Of a stretch of 64,000 nt of DNA, positions 24,796 through 34,283 are shown piece after piece; position 1 is the first letter of the stretch; each line of letters starts with the position of its first letter. Location of the stretch: the NCBI GenBank assembly GCA_025774935.1, contig JALGZK010000007.1, positions 38,395 through 102,394 of the forward strand, in the 5' to 3' direction. This stretch comes from a bacterium. GTDB lineage: Bacteria; Joyebacterota; Joyebacteria; Joyebacterales; Joyebacteraceae. The translations under genes were made by a program, and so were the position numbers. Below the pieces are notes generated by a model, which was given only the letters and a program-made list of their open reading frames with translations, ran no database searches and was not told where the DNA came from.

Positions 24796-26415
24796 ATGGG
24801 GTTGGATCCTCCCGAGGCGCCGGACTTGCGGGATCTCCGTCTCAGTACCCAGAAGCCCACTTCGAGCGGCCACAGCCCACTCCGGTGGAGCCGTCCGCAC
24901 GGACCACGTCGCCTTGCCGCGATCCGGCGCTCGGCAGCCTTCTTCCTGTGCCTCGCGGTCGTCCTCGCTCAGGTCCCGGGCTGCATGCGAGTCGGTCCGG
25001 ACTACGAGCCGCCCGAGCCCGACGTGCCAGACGTCTGGAGCCAGGAGCTCGCCGAGGGTCTCGAGGAAGGGGAGGCCGACCTCCAGACCTGGTGGACCAC
25101 ACTCGACGACCCGGTCCTGAACACACTCATCCTCCGCTCGACAGAGGGGAACCGCGATCTCGCGATGGCGGCCGCGCGCGTCCGTGAGGCCCAGGCTCGC
25201 TACGGGATTGCGACCGGCGGACGGTGGCCCAATGTCGACGGTTACGGGTCCTACCAGCGCGAGCAGCTCAGCGAGGACTTCGCTTCTGACCCCGACAACA
25301 GAGTCGACGACTACTACGCCACGGGGCTCGAGGCGTCGTGGGAGCTCGACTTCTGGGGCAGGATCGCGCGGCAGATCGAGTCGGCCGACGCATCGTTCGC
25401 CGCCTCGGTCGAGACGTATCGCGACGTCATGGTGCTCCTGTACGCCGAGCTCGCCATAGAGTACATCAACCTCCGGACTCAGCAGGAACGTCTGCGCTAC
25501 GCGATGGCGAATGCCGAGGCTCAGCGACAGACCCTCAAGCTGGTCGAGGACCGATACCGCGCGGGACTCGTCCCCTCGCTCGACGTCCGGCAGGCGGAAC
25601 TCAACGTCGCGACGACGGAGTCGACGATCCCGATCTTCCGGACGTCGATCGCGCAGGCCATCCACCGCATGTCCATTCTCCTGGGCGAGCCGCCGGGCGC
25701 GCTCAGGGGTGAGCTCGCCGCGCCTCTCCCGATCCCGGTCGTTCCCGACACCGTGCTCGTCGGGATCCCGGCCGACGTCCTCAGACAGCGCCCGGACATC
25801 CGCGCCGCGGAGCGTGAGCTCGCGGCACAGACGGCGCGGATCGGCGTCGCGACGGCGGAGCTCTACCCGGCGTTCCGCCTACCCGGCTCGATCGGCTGGG
25901 AGGGAATCTACGAGTCGGGAACAGATCTCCTCACGGGCGGCACGTTGGTGTGGAGTCTGGGCGCCGTCTTCCGGTGGAACATCTTCGACGGAGGCCGCGT
26001 CCGCAACCAGGTCAAGGTAGAGGACGCGAGGACCGAGCAGGCGCTCGCGTTCTACGAGAAGACGGTTCTCGAGGCGCTCGGGGACTTCGAGGACTCGATC
26101 GTCGCCTACGCTCAGGAGAGGCAACGGCAGGAGGCGCTCGTCCGGTCGGTCGAAGCCGCACAGGCCTCGGCGGAGCTGGCAAGGACGCTCTACCGCACAG
26201 GACTCACCGACTTCCAGACGGTGCTCGACCTGGAGCGTTCACGGTTCCGGCAGGAAGACTCGCTCGCGGAGAGCGAGGGCCTCGTGACCGTGAACCTGGT
26301 GCGCATCTACAGAGCGCTCGGCGGAGGTTGGGGGGCGCCGTCTGACCCCGAGGAAGAGGACGCCGAGACCGAAGAACCGGACGAAGAACCAGACGAAGGG
26401 GAAGCCGGACAATGA
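24796..26415 (+). CDS. outer-membrane efflux lipoprotein (TolC/NodT-OprM type)
   Basis: 539 residues from the ATG at 24796; this start is uncertain because no ribosome site is obvious. It gives an unusually long N-terminus (about 65 residues) before the lipobox AQVPGC. The mature start CMRVGPDYEPPEPDVPDVW is the classical NodT/OprM N-terminus. Two OEP repeats follow (first about 130-320, second about 340-500), with coiled-coil stretches such as LRYAMANAEAQRQTLKLVEDRYRAGLV. The acidic C-terminal tail (EEEDAETEEPDEEPDEGE) is unusual. It forms the outer-membrane duct for the RND pump encoded by the two next genes, with an ATGA overlap to the adaptor. Confidence 0.9.
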   Translation: MGLDPPEAPDLRDLRLSTQKPTSSGHSPLRWSRPHGPRRLAAIRRSAAFFLCLAVVLAQVPGCMRVGPDYEPPEPDVPDVWSQELAEGLEEGEADLQTWWTTLDDPVLNTLILRSTEGNRDLAMAAARVREAQARYGIATGGRWPNVDGYGSYQREQLSEDFASDPDNRVDDYYATGLEASWELDFWGRIARQIESADASFAASVETYRDVMVLLYAELAIEYINLRTQQERLRYAMANAEAQRQTLKLVEDRYRAGLVPSLDVRQAELNVATTESTIPIFRTSIAQAIHRMSILLGEPPGALRGELAAPLPIPVVPDTVLVGIPADVLRQRPDIRAAERELAAQTARIGVATAELYPAFRLPGSIGWEGIYESGTDLLTGGTLVWSLGAVFRWNIFDGGRVRNQVKVEDARTEQALAFYEKTVLEALGDFEDSIVAYAQERQRQEALVRSVEAAQASAELARTLYRTGLTDFQTVLDLERSRFRQEDSLAESEGLVTVNLVRIYRALGGGWGAPSDPEEEDAETEEPDEEPDEGEAGQ

Positions 26416-27566
26416 TCCCGTTTGAGAGACATCACGTTCGCGCTCGCGCGGCGATCGGCTTGGTCATTGCCGTCGCGCTCCTCGCCGGGTGCGGGGGAGA
26501 GCAGGCGCAGCAGATGACGCCGCCTCTGGTGACCGTTGACAAGCCGGTCGTCCGGGACGTCACGCCCTACGACGACTTCACGGGGCGCACCGAAGCCGTC
26601 CGGTCGGTGGAGATACGCGCAAGGGTGGAGGGATTCCTCGAGAGCATCGAGTTCCAGGAGGGGAGCGGCGTGGAGGAGGGCGACCTCCTCTTCGTGATAG
26701 ATCCCGAGCCCTACGAAGCCGCCCGTGACGAAGCCGCTGCGCGGCTGGCCGCCGCCGAGGCCGAGCTCGAGCAGGCCGCCTCAGATCTCGAGCGTGTGCT
26801 CGAGGCCGCGCAGACCGACGCGGTGAGTCAGCAGGAGGTGACCGCGAAGACGGCGGGCCACGCGAGGGCGGAGGCGGGTCTACTCCAGGCGAAGGCCGCG
26901 CTATTGACCGCCGAGCTCAATCTCGGCTACTGCTGGGTCCGCTCTCCGATCGAGGGCCGCGCCGGGAGGAGCATGATGGACGTCGGGGACCTCGTCGGCG
27001 GACTTCAGAGGACGCTCCTCACCACCGTCGTCGACTGGACCCCGATTCAGGTGTACTTCGACGTCAGCGAGACGAAGCTCCTCCGGCTTCTGGGGAGGGA
27101 GTACGAGTTCGAGGGGCGCGGACTGGGCGTGCACCCGGTCTTCGTCGCCCGAGCGGGAGAAGACGGGTACCCCCACGAGGGCGTGATCGACTGGATCGAC
27201 AACCAGATCGACTCCGCGACCGGGACGGTCCTCGTGCGCGGGGAGCTGCCCAACAGGAACCACCTCTTCGTCCCCGGCATGTTCGTCAGCGTGCGCGTAC
27301 CGGGCACGACTCAGATGAGCGCCGTCCTCGCGGAGGAGCGCGCGATCGGCACCGACTTGGCGGGCAAGTACCTGCTCGTCGTCGGCGAGGGCAACGTCGT
27401 CGAGAACCGCCCCGTCAAGATCGGGGCGCTCTACGATGGGATGCGCGTCATCGAGGACGGTATCTCGCCGTACGAGACCTACATCGTCAACGGTCTCCAG
27501 CGAGCGCGGCCCGGTCTTCCGGTGACGCCGGAGGAAGCGCAGGCGGACGACTCCGGGGAGATGTAG
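26412..27566 (+). CDS. RND efflux periplasmic adaptor (membrane fusion) lipoprotein
   Basis: 384 residues, start overlapping the preceding stop by ATGA. Lipobox ALLAGC (Cys27). The adaptor layout is clear: lipoyl half-motif (RSVEIRARVEGFLESIEFQEGSGV), a helical hairpin rich in Ala and Glu (about 95-165), the second lipoyl half (GYCWVRSPIEGRAGR), then beta-barrel and membrane-proximal domains ending before the acidic tail. It bridges the inner-membrane pump (27615) and the outer-membrane duct (24796), as in AcrA/MexA systems. Confidence 0.93.
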   Translation: MIPFERHHVRARAAIGLVIAVALLAGCGGEQAQQMTPPLVTVDKPVVRDVTPYDDFTGRTEAVRSVEIRARVEGFLESIEFQEGSGVEEGDLLFVIDPEPYEAARDEAAARLAAAEAELEQAASDLERVLEAAQTDAVSQQEVTAKTAGHARAEAGLLQAKAALLTAELNLGYCWVRSPIEGRAGRSMMDVGDLVGGLQRTLLTTVVDWTPIQVYFDVSETKLLRLLGREYEFEGRGLGVHPVFVARAGEDGYPHEGVIDWIDNQIDSATGTVLVRGELPNRNHLFVPGMFVSVRVPGTTQMSAVLAEERAIGTDLAGKYLLVVGEGNVVENRPVKIGALYDGMRVIEDGISPYETYIVNGLQRARPGLPVTPEEAQADDSGEM

Positions 27567-27614
27567 CGACCTCCGAGTTGAGCGCGGACCGAGGCAGGGA
27601 GAGCACACCACGCC

Positions 27615-30600
27615 ATGAAGAACATGTTCGTACAGCGCCCCATCTTCGCCGCCGTGATCGCGATCCTGATCGCGCTCGTCGGCGTGCTCTCGATCCCCGG
27701 ACTCCCTGTCGAACAGACTCCCGACATCACGCCGCCGACCGTCGTCGTGAACGCCTCGTATCCAGGCGCGAGCGCCGACGTCATCGCGGAGACCGTCGCC
27801 GCGCCGATCGAGGAACAGGTCAACGGCGTCGAGGACATGATCTACATGTCCTCGAAGAGCTCGGACGACGGGACGATGGAGCTCACCGTCACGTTCGAGA
27901 TCGGCACCGACGTCGACATGGCGACGGTGCTCGTCCAGAACCGCGTGGCGATCGCGGAGGCCCGGCTCCCGGAGGACGTGAAGCGTCGGGGTCTCGTCAT
28001 CAAGAAGAAGTCAACCAGCATCGTCTTCATGGTGAATCTCGTCTCGCCCGACGGGCGATACGACGAGATCTACATGAGCAACTACATCACGACGCGCATC
28101 AAGGACGTCCTCGGCCGCGTCTCCGGCGTCGGCGACGTCGCTGTTCTCGGCGCCAAGGACTTCGGCATGCGGGTCTGGCTCGACCCCGAGCTTCTCCGGA
28201 TACGGGGGCTCACGACGTCGGACGTCGTGAGCGCGATCCGCGAGCAGAACGTGCAGGTCGCAGCTGGGCAGATCGGCGCGCCGCCGAGTCCGCCGGGGCA
28301 GGAGTTCCAGTACGTCGTCCGCACGCTCGGGAGGCTCTCGACTCCGGAGGAGTTTGGGAACATCGTCCTCAAGACGGACCAGGAGGGGCGCGCGCTCAGG
28401 GTGAACGACGTGGCCCGTGTCGAGCTCGGGGCGGAGGCGTACAACTGGTATGTCGAGCTGAATGGCGCGCCGTCGATCGCGATGGCCATCTACCAGCTTC
28501 CGGGCGCGAACGCACTCGACGTGGCGAGCGGGGTCACCGCCGAGATGGACCGCCTCGCCAGGGACTTCCCCGAGGGCCTTGAGTACACGATCCCCTACGA
28601 CACGACGCTCTTCATCTCGTCCTCGATTAAGGAGGTCCTCACGACCCTCCTGATCGCGATGATCCTCGTCATCCTCTCGGTCTACATCTTCCTCCAGGAC
28701 TTCCGGGCGACCGTCATCCCGTCGCTCGCGATCCTGGTGTCGCTCTGCGGGACATTCGGGATCATGGGCGTCCTTGGCGTCTCGATCAACACGCTCTCGC
28801 TCTTCGGACTCGTGCTCGCGATCGGGATCGTGGTCGACGACTCGATCGTCGTCGTCGAGAACACCGTCCGACTTCTGGACGACAACAAGGGGATGACGTC
28901 GAAGGAGGCGGCCGCCAGGACGATGAAGGAGGTCACCGGCCCCGTCATCGCGACGACGGCGGTGCTCCTCGCGGTCTTCGTGCCCACGGCGATGATGAGT
29001 GGGATCACCGGCCGGCTCTACAGCCAGTTCGCTCTCACGATCTCGGGCGCGACCGTGCTCTCCTCTGTGTGTGCGCTCAGTCTCGCGCCTGCCCTCGCGG
29101 GCATCCTGCTGCGCCCGACACCCGAGCAGAGGGGCTTCTTCGCCAAGTTCAACGCCGGGTTCGAGCGGGTGCGGGGCCGCTACGCGGGGACCGTCCGGAG
29201 GTCCGTGACGCGCTTCGGGCTCCCGCTGGTGCTCTTCGGGGCGCTCTTGGTGCTCGTGGTGATCCTCTTCGGGAGCATCCCCGCGGGGTTCATCCCCGAC
29301 GAGGATCAGGGCATCTTCCTCGTCAGCGCGCAGCTCCCGGACGGCGCGACGCTCGAGCGCACGAGCGAGGTGATGGACAGGATCGGCGAGATCCTCGAGG
29401 GCACGCCCGGCGTCTCCGACTACGTTACGATCGGCGGCTACTCGATGATCGACGGGATCGTGGCGTCGAACATGGGTGCCTCGTTCGTGTCTCTGGAACC
29501 GTGGGGCGACCGGAACGACCGGGCGACGCAGCTCGGCGTGATCCTCGGGCACGTCAACGGAGAGCTCGCGCAGATCCAGGAGGGTCTCTGCTTCGCGTTC
29601 ATCCCGCCCGCGATCATGGGACTTGGAATGACCGGCGGGTTCACCTACCAGCTTCAGGACCGCGGGGGAGTCGGCCTGGTCGCGCTTCAGCAGGCGGCGG
29701 ACGACCTCGCCCGGCAGGGGAACGAGGATCCCGTCCTGACGCGGGTGAGCTCGAGCTTCCGCGCGACGGTCCCGCAGCTCTACCTCGAGATAGACCGGGT
29801 GAAGGCGAAGAAACTCGGGGTCTCGCTCGAGACGATCTTCAGCACGCTCGAGGCGTATCTCGGCTCGATGTACGTGAACGACTTCACCGCGTTCGGGCGG
29901 ATCTACCGGGTGGTCGCGCAGGCGGAGCAGGAGTACAGGAACAAGGTCGAGGACATCGGTCGTCTCCAGGTGCGGGACGCCCAGGGGAACATGGTGCCCT
30001 TGGGCACCCTCCTCGCGGTCGAGGAGGTCGCCGGTCCACAGACCGTCTTCCGCTACAACCTCTACCCGACGGCGAAGATCATCGGGAACCCCGCGCCGGG
30101 GTACTCGAGCGGGCAGTCGATCGCGGCAATGGAGGCCATATCCGACCGGACCCTCCCGCAGTCGATGAGCTACGAGTGGACCGGCATGACCTACCAGGAG
30201 ATCGAGGCCGGCGCCCAGGTCGCCTTCATCTTCATCCTCGCCTTCGTCTTCGCGTACCTCTTCCTCGCGGCGCAGTACGAGAGCTGGGCGGTGCCGATGG
30301 CGATCATCATCGGCATCCCGGTGGCGATCTTCGGAGCGATGGTCGCGACCGCGATGCGGGGGTTCGCGAACGACGTCTACACGCAGATCGGGATCGTGCT
30401 CCTGATCGGCCTCTCAGCGAAGACCGCGATCCTGATCGCGGAGTTCGCGAAGCAGCGCCACGAGGAGGGATTGTCTGTCATCGACGCCGCGGTCGAGGCC
30501 GCCGACCTCAGGTTCCGCGCGATCCTGATGACGGCGTTCTCGTTCATCCTCGGTGTCTTCCCTCTCGTGATCGCGAGCGGGGCGGGCGCGAACAGCCGAC

Positions 30601-30803
30601 GCGTGCTCGGCACGGCCGTCTTCGGCGGGATGCTGGCGGCAACCGTGATCGGTGTCTTCACTATGCCGGTGCTCTACAGGGTCGTCCAAGGGGGCTGGGA
30701 GAAGCTGACCGGGGAGACTCCGGGACCGACGTCCGCACAGCCTGACTCCACCCCGGACTCCGCTGTGGGTGAGGGGCATGGTGAACGGGAGCCCTCGTCC
30801 TGA
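27615..30803 (+). CDS. RND multidrug efflux permease (HAE-1, AcrB/MexB type)
   Basis: 1062 residues, full length for the family. It begins MKNMFVQRPIFAAVIAILIALVG, typical of AcrB-like pumps. Duplicated periplasmic regions (for example TPPTVVVNASYPGASADVI and IPAGFIPDEDQG) alternate with twelve membrane helices. The proton-relay Asp pair of TM4 is present in LVLAIGIVVDDSIVVVEN, and the TM10-12 region reads IGIVLLIGLSAKTAILIAEFA. Proton-driven export of hydrophobic compounds together with the adaptor and OprM-like duct immediately upstream. No local regulator is seen. Confidence 0.95.
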   Translation: MKNMFVQRPIFAAVIAILIALVGVLSIPGLPVEQTPDITPPTVVVNASYPGASADVIAETVAAPIEEQVNGVEDMIYMSSKSSDDGTMELTVTFEIGTDVDMATVLVQNRVAIAEARLPEDVKRRGLVIKKKSTSIVFMVNLVSPDGRYDEIYMSNYITTRIKDVLGRVSGVGDVAVLGAKDFGMRVWLDPELLRIRGLTTSDVVSAIREQNVQVAAGQIGAPPSPPGQEFQYVVRTLGRLSTPEEFGNIVLKTDQEGRALRVNDVARVELGAEAYNWYVELNGAPSIAMAIYQLPGANALDVASGVTAEMDRLARDFPEGLEYTIPYDTTLFISSSIKEVLTTLLIAMILVILSVYIFLQDFRATVIPSLAILVSLCGTFGIMGVLGVSINTLSLFGLVLAIGIVVDDSIVVVENTVRLLDDNKGMTSKEAAARTMKEVTGPVIATTAVLLAVFVPTAMMSGITGRLYSQFALTISGATVLSSVCALSLAPALAGILLRPTPEQRGFFAKFNAGFERVRGRYAGTVRRSVTRFGLPLVLFGALLVLVVILFGSIPAGFIPDEDQGIFLVSAQLPDGATLERTSEVMDRIGEILEGTPGVSDYVTIGGYSMIDGIVASNMGASFVSLEPWGDRNDRATQLGVILGHVNGELAQIQEGLCFAFIPPAIMGLGMTGGFTYQLQDRGGVGLVALQQAADDLARQGNEDPVLTRVSSSFRATVPQLYLEIDRVKAKKLGVSLETIFSTLEAYLGSMYVNDFTAFGRIYRVVAQAEQEYRNKVEDIGRLQVRDAQGNMVPLGTLLAVEEVAGPQTVFRYNLYPTAKIIGNPAPGYSSGQSIAAMEAISDRTLPQSMSYEWTGMTYQEIEAGAQVAFIFILAFVFAYLFLAAQYESWAVPMAIIIGIPVAIFGAMVATAMRGFANDVYTQIGIVLLIGLSAKTAILIAEFAKQRHEEGLSVIDAAVEAADLRFRAILMTAFSFILGVFPLVIASGAGANSRRVLGTAVFGGMLAATVIGVFTMPVLYRVVQGGWEKLTGETPGPTSAQPDSTPDSAVGEGHGEREPSS

Positions 30804-30872
30804 CCTAGCCCAGATAGCAGTCGCAAACCATCGCGGCGGACCATCACACATTGACGCCCCGGGAGGCACACC

Positions 30873-32585
30873 GTGACACGGAACGGGAAGTGGTTGCTGC
30901 TGGCTCTCCTTGCGTCGGCGTCGGCATTGGCTCCTCTTGCGACGGCCGCGGGACAGGGGACCCCGGCAGAGGACGCAAGGGCTGCGAAACTCGTCGCCGA
31001 AGCGGACTCGCTCCGTTTGGGCATCGACAACGCGGTTGCCGAGGTCAACGAGCTGGCGCAGAGGCTCGCCGAGGCGGAGGGGGAGGAGCGGATCGTCATC
31101 GGGCGACAGGTGAACCGCGCGAGACGGGACGCTCTCGAATACCTCAGTTCGCTCATCTCGAACGTCGCCGAGCAGGAGGAGCTCGGCCTCGACACCACGG
31201 TTCTCCGAGGCGACCTCGGGGCATTTCTCAAGGGCGTCCCCGAGGTCGTCAGGAGCCGCATCAATGAACTCGAGGAGATCATAGCCGAACGGAGGGCCGA
31301 ACGGGCGACCACACCGCCGGACGCGCTCCCGGCTCTCGAGCAGCGGATCGCCGAGAACACCACGTGGCTCGATGGGCTCCTCGGGACCTACGTCGATATC
31401 ATCGACCACATGGAGGAGCTGGGCCTCGATACCTCTGCCGAGCGGGACTACCTCAGCGAGCATCTCATGCGACGGGCCGGGGTGATAGCCGAACGCGTCG
31501 GTCTCGCCGTCGAGGAGGTGCGGTCGCTTCAGAGCCGTCTCAGGCGGACCCCCGAGTCCCAGGATCTCCTGAGCTCACTGCACGCGGCGGAGGGACGACG
31601 GGACGCGATCATGCGGGACCTCTCGGGGACCGTGGAGCTGCTGAAACGGCTGGAGCTCGACACCACGACGTATCGACAACTCATAATCGAGGCAACTGGC
31701 GAGCTCACGGCGGATGTCCTCGACTTCGGCGTGGCCTCTGGACTCGCGCGGACCTGGTTCGCAAGTGCGGGTGAGTGGTTCCGGTTGAGTGGCCCCCGGA
31801 TCTTCTTCAAGATCATCCTCTTCCTGATCGTCCTCTTCCTCTTCAGGCTCGCCGCGAAACTCGCCCGCAAGATCGCGAGGCGAGTCGTTTCGTCTCCGCA
31901 GAGGCGTCTCTCGCATCTCCTACAGGAGAGCCTCGTGACCGCTACCGGATGGGGCGTACTCGTCGTCGGCTTCCTGGTGGCCCTCGGTATGATCGGTGTG
32001 CACATCACTCCGTTCCTCGCTGGTCTCGGTATCGTCGGCTTCGTTCTCGGCTTCGCCCTTCAGGACACGCTGTCGAACTTCGCGTCGGGTGCAATGATCC
32101 TCGCGTATCGGCCCTACGATGTCGGCGACCTCGTCGAAGCCGGCGGGGCTTTCGGCAAGGTCACGAGGATGACGATGGTCAACACGACGATTCTCACATT
32201 CGACAACCAGACGCTTGTCGTGCCCAACAACATGATCTGGCGCGACGTCATCAAGAACCTCACGTATCAGCGAACTCGCCGCGTCGATCTGAAATTCGGG
32301 ATCTCCTACTCGGACGACATCCCGAAGGCGGAGGAGATACTGAAGTCAGTGCTCAACGACCACGACAGGATCCTCGACGACCCGAAGCCTCTCGTGAAAG
32401 TCGACGCGCTCGGCGAGTCCTCGGTCGAGCTCATCGTGCGGCCGTGGGTGAAGACAGACGACTATTGGGAGGTCAAGTGGGACGTGACGCGCGAGGTGAA
32501 GATGCGGTTCGACCGCGAGGGCATCACGATCCCGTTCCCGCAGAGGGATGTGCACGTGCGCGGGGAGGACGACGGGGGAGGTTGA
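30873..32585 (+). CDS. MscS-family mechanosensitive channel with long periplasmic N-terminal region
   Basis: 570 residues from a GTG with GGGAGG upstream. A signal-like N-terminus (about 1-27) is followed by some 250 residues of Glu/Arg-rich helices (periplasmic, coiled-coil-like), then three membrane segments (about 305-415). The MscS pore helix and beta domain follow: GFVLGFALQDTLSNFASGAMILAYRPYDVGD and NTTILTFDNQTLVVPNN. The C-terminal cytoplasmic alpha/beta domain ends at PFPQRDVHV. It likely releases solutes on osmotic downshock. The large periplasmic extension recalls MscK/YbdG-like members. Confidence 0.9.
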   Translation: MTRNGKWLLLALLASASALAPLATAAGQGTPAEDARAAKLVAEADSLRLGIDNAVAEVNELAQRLAEAEGEERIVIGRQVNRARRDALEYLSSLISNVAEQEELGLDTTVLRGDLGAFLKGVPEVVRSRINELEEIIAERRAERATTPPDALPALEQRIAENTTWLDGLLGTYVDIIDHMEELGLDTSAERDYLSEHLMRRAGVIAERVGLAVEEVRSLQSRLRRTPESQDLLSSLHAAEGRRDAIMRDLSGTVELLKRLELDTTTYRQLIIEATGELTADVLDFGVASGLARTWFASAGEWFRLSGPRIFFKIILFLIVLFLFRLAAKLARKIARRVVSSPQRRLSHLLQESLVTATGWGVLVVGFLVALGMIGVHITPFLAGLGIVGFVLGFALQDTLSNFASGAMILAYRPYDVGDLVEAGGAFGKVTRMTMVNTTILTFDNQTLVVPNNMIWRDVIKNLTYQRTRRVDLKFGISYSDDIPKAEEILKSVLNDHDRILDDPKPLVKVDALGESSVELIVRPWVKTDDYWEVKWDVTREVKMRFDREGITIPFPQRDVHVRGEDDGGG

Positions 32586-32613
32586 GCCTCTCCCGCTGCG
32601 AGGGAGCGCACGT

Positions 32614-32657
32614 TCACGTGAAGAGGCCGTCGCGGATGCGGCGGCCTCTTCACGTGA
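32614..32657. terminator. long bidirectional terminator hairpin
   Basis: TCACGTGAAGAGGCCGTCGC pairs with GCGGCGGCCTCTTCACGTGA around a 4-nt GGAT loop: about 20 bp with one G-U pair. It lies between convergent genes ending at 32585 (+) and 32684 (-). Confidence 0.8.
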
Positions 32658-32683
32658 GAGCGGCGAGACGCGCGGCGTAGCTG

Positions 32684-33985
32684 CTACTGGATATAGCCCA
32701 GCGCCCGCAGCTGCTCCCGCGTCGCCTCGTCCAGCTCGACCGCGCCCGGTTCGGCGCCGTCACCGGCGATGTACGACGCGAGGAGTCCGCGGAGCCGCTC
32801 AACCTCGGGGTGGCCTTCCTTGAAAAGGTCGGTGGTCTCTCCGGGGTCGGCGTCGAGGTCGAAGAGGTAGGTGCCGGTTGCGACGTTCGTGGTCGGCGAG
32901 AGGACCTTCCGGCTGATGAGGGGGAGGGACTCCACGTCTCGTTCCGATATCGAGATGAGCTTCATGTTCCCGTCGATGACGGTTCGCTGATGCCACCGCG
33001 GCGGACGGTCGGTCTCGATGAAGATCGGACCAGTTCGCGGGCTCTCGGCGAAGAGGTCCTTCCCCGGGAGTCCCTCGATCGCACCCTCCATGCCGAGCAT
33101 GGCGAGGATGGTCGGGAGGAAGTCGATCTGCTCCGCGATGACTTCGCTCTCGCCCGGCTCGAGGGACGGGGCCGCAATGACGAGCGGGACCCGGACCACC
33201 TCCTCGTGGGTCGTGCGGTGGTACTCGCCGCCGTGCTCGCCGAACTCCTCCCCGTGATCTGATGTGAAGATGACGATCGTGCGCTCTTCCATTCCGCGCG
33301 CAGCCAGCTCGTCGAGCAATCTGCCGATGTGACGGTCCGCGTGCGCAATCTCTTGGTCGTAGCGGTCGCTGTCGCTGTCCCCGAAGGACGCCCACGGGGC
33401 GTGCGGGAGGTACTTGTAGTGCGGGTCGAAGTAGTGCACCCACATGAAGAACGGTTCCTCGAGGCGGTCGAGGTCCCCGATCGCGAGATCGGAGATGTCC
33501 GCCGCGGTCGCCGTGTCGTGGGCCGGGCCGAGTTGGAGCACGGAGTCGTTGAACCTGTTGAAGCCCGCCGCGAACCCGTACTTCGACGTGAGGAGGAGGT
33601 TGCTCGTGAACGCCCGGGTATCGTACCCGCGGTCGCGCAGGATCGAGGCGAGGGTCGGGAGCCTCGGGTCGATCGACAGGTGGAAGTCCGTAGCACCATG
33701 ATCCTTGGGGTACTCGCCGGTCAGGATCGTGGCCATCGACGGGAGCGTCCAGCCGGAGGTGCTGTAGGCGGTCGTGAAGACGACCCCCTCGGCCGCGAGC
33801 CGGTCGACGAGGGGGCTCGTAGGACGCGGGTATCCGATGTACCCCACCCGATCGTGCCGGAGCGTGTCCATGCAGATGAGGAGCACGTTCGGCGGGCGGT
33901 CCTCGCGAGAGCAGCCGGGAATGAGCAAGGAGGCGACGAGAGTCGACACGACGGCGAGAGCGATGATCCTGACACGTGGGTTCAC
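32684..33985 (-). CDS. sulfatase-fold lipoprotein lacking the formylglycine motif
   Basis: 433 residues. A GTG at 33985 is chosen because it places a lipobox (LLIPGC, Cys25) correctly and has GGAG upstream. The alkaline-phosphatase/sulfatase fold is evident: NVLLICMDTLRHDRVGYIGY with metal-binding Asp, STSGWTLPSMATILTGEYP at the nucleophile, IVIFTSDHGEEFGEHG with metal Asp/His, and VRVPLVIAAP. The nucleophile segment reads T-L-P-S-M instead of the C/S-x-P-x-R formylglycine signature, so a true sulfatase is unlikely; Thr could act as nucleophile as in phosphodiesterase-like members. Anchored on the periplasmic or outer face. Confidence 0.82.
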   Translation of the reverse strand: MNPRVRIIALAVVSTLVASLLIPGCSREDRPPNVLLICMDTLRHDRVGYIGYPRPTSPLVDRLAAEGVVFTTAYSTSGWTLPSMATILTGEYPKDHGATDFHLSIDPRLPTLASILRDRGYDTRAFTSNLLLTSKYGFAAGFNRFNDSVLQLGPAHDTATAADISDLAIGDLDRLEEPFFMWVHYFDPHYKYLPHAPWASFGDSDSDRYDQEIAHADRHIGRLLDELAARGMEERTIVIFTSDHGEEFGEHGGEYHRTTHEEVVRVPLVIAAPSLEPGESEVIAEQIDFLPTILAMLGMEGAIEGLPGKDLFAESPRTGPIFIETDRPPRWHQRTVIDGNMKLISISERDVESLPLISRKVLSPTTNVATGTYLFDLDADPGETTDLFKEGHPEVERLRGLLASYIAGDGAEPGAVELDEATREQLRALGYIQ

Positions 33986-34032
33986 AGGCGGGCTCCGTTG
34001 GTTCTCGAGTTGCACGACGGCGTTGTGGACAT

Positions 34033-34061
34033 ACGATACCATACCGACCGGCCGGCGGGAA
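34033..34061 (-). promoter_or_regulatory. possible promoter for the sulfatase-fold lipoprotein
   Basis: On the minus strand TTCCCG (34061-34056), a 17-nt spacer and TATCGT (34038-34033). It is weak at -35 and lies back to back with the rightward promoter at 34095. Confidence 0.35.
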
Positions 34062-34094
34062 CCGCCGAGTCCCCCAACGCTCCCGGACTGCGAC

Positions 34095-34123
34095 TTGACC
34101 GGGCGCGGCGCCGGGGGTAGAAT
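34095..34123 (+). promoter_or_regulatory. sigma-70-type promoter for the aminotransferase gene
   Basis: TTGACC at 34095-34100, a 17-nt spacer and TAGAAT at 34118-34123. The leader before the ATG at 34284 is about 155 nt. I see no run of Leu/Ile/Val codons or T-box features in it. Confidence 0.65.
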
Positions 34124-34283
34124 CTTCCGGCGGTCGTCTCGCCTGACCGCCTCGTTCAGATCACCGAAGGACTCCAACACGCTCTGCCCGTGGTCTCCCG
34201 GTCGTCCCCCAGCGGGGTTCGCCACGGGGGTCCCGCGGGACCTCGGGGAAGAGCGATTCCTCGACTCGAGTCAGGAGGGCCCG

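Noticed and set aside
34124-34283. Attenuator, T-box or riboswitch in the leader of the branched-chain aminotransferase gene
   Set aside because: No Leu/Ile/Val-rich leader peptide, no T-box sequence and no terminator/antiterminator pair could be found.
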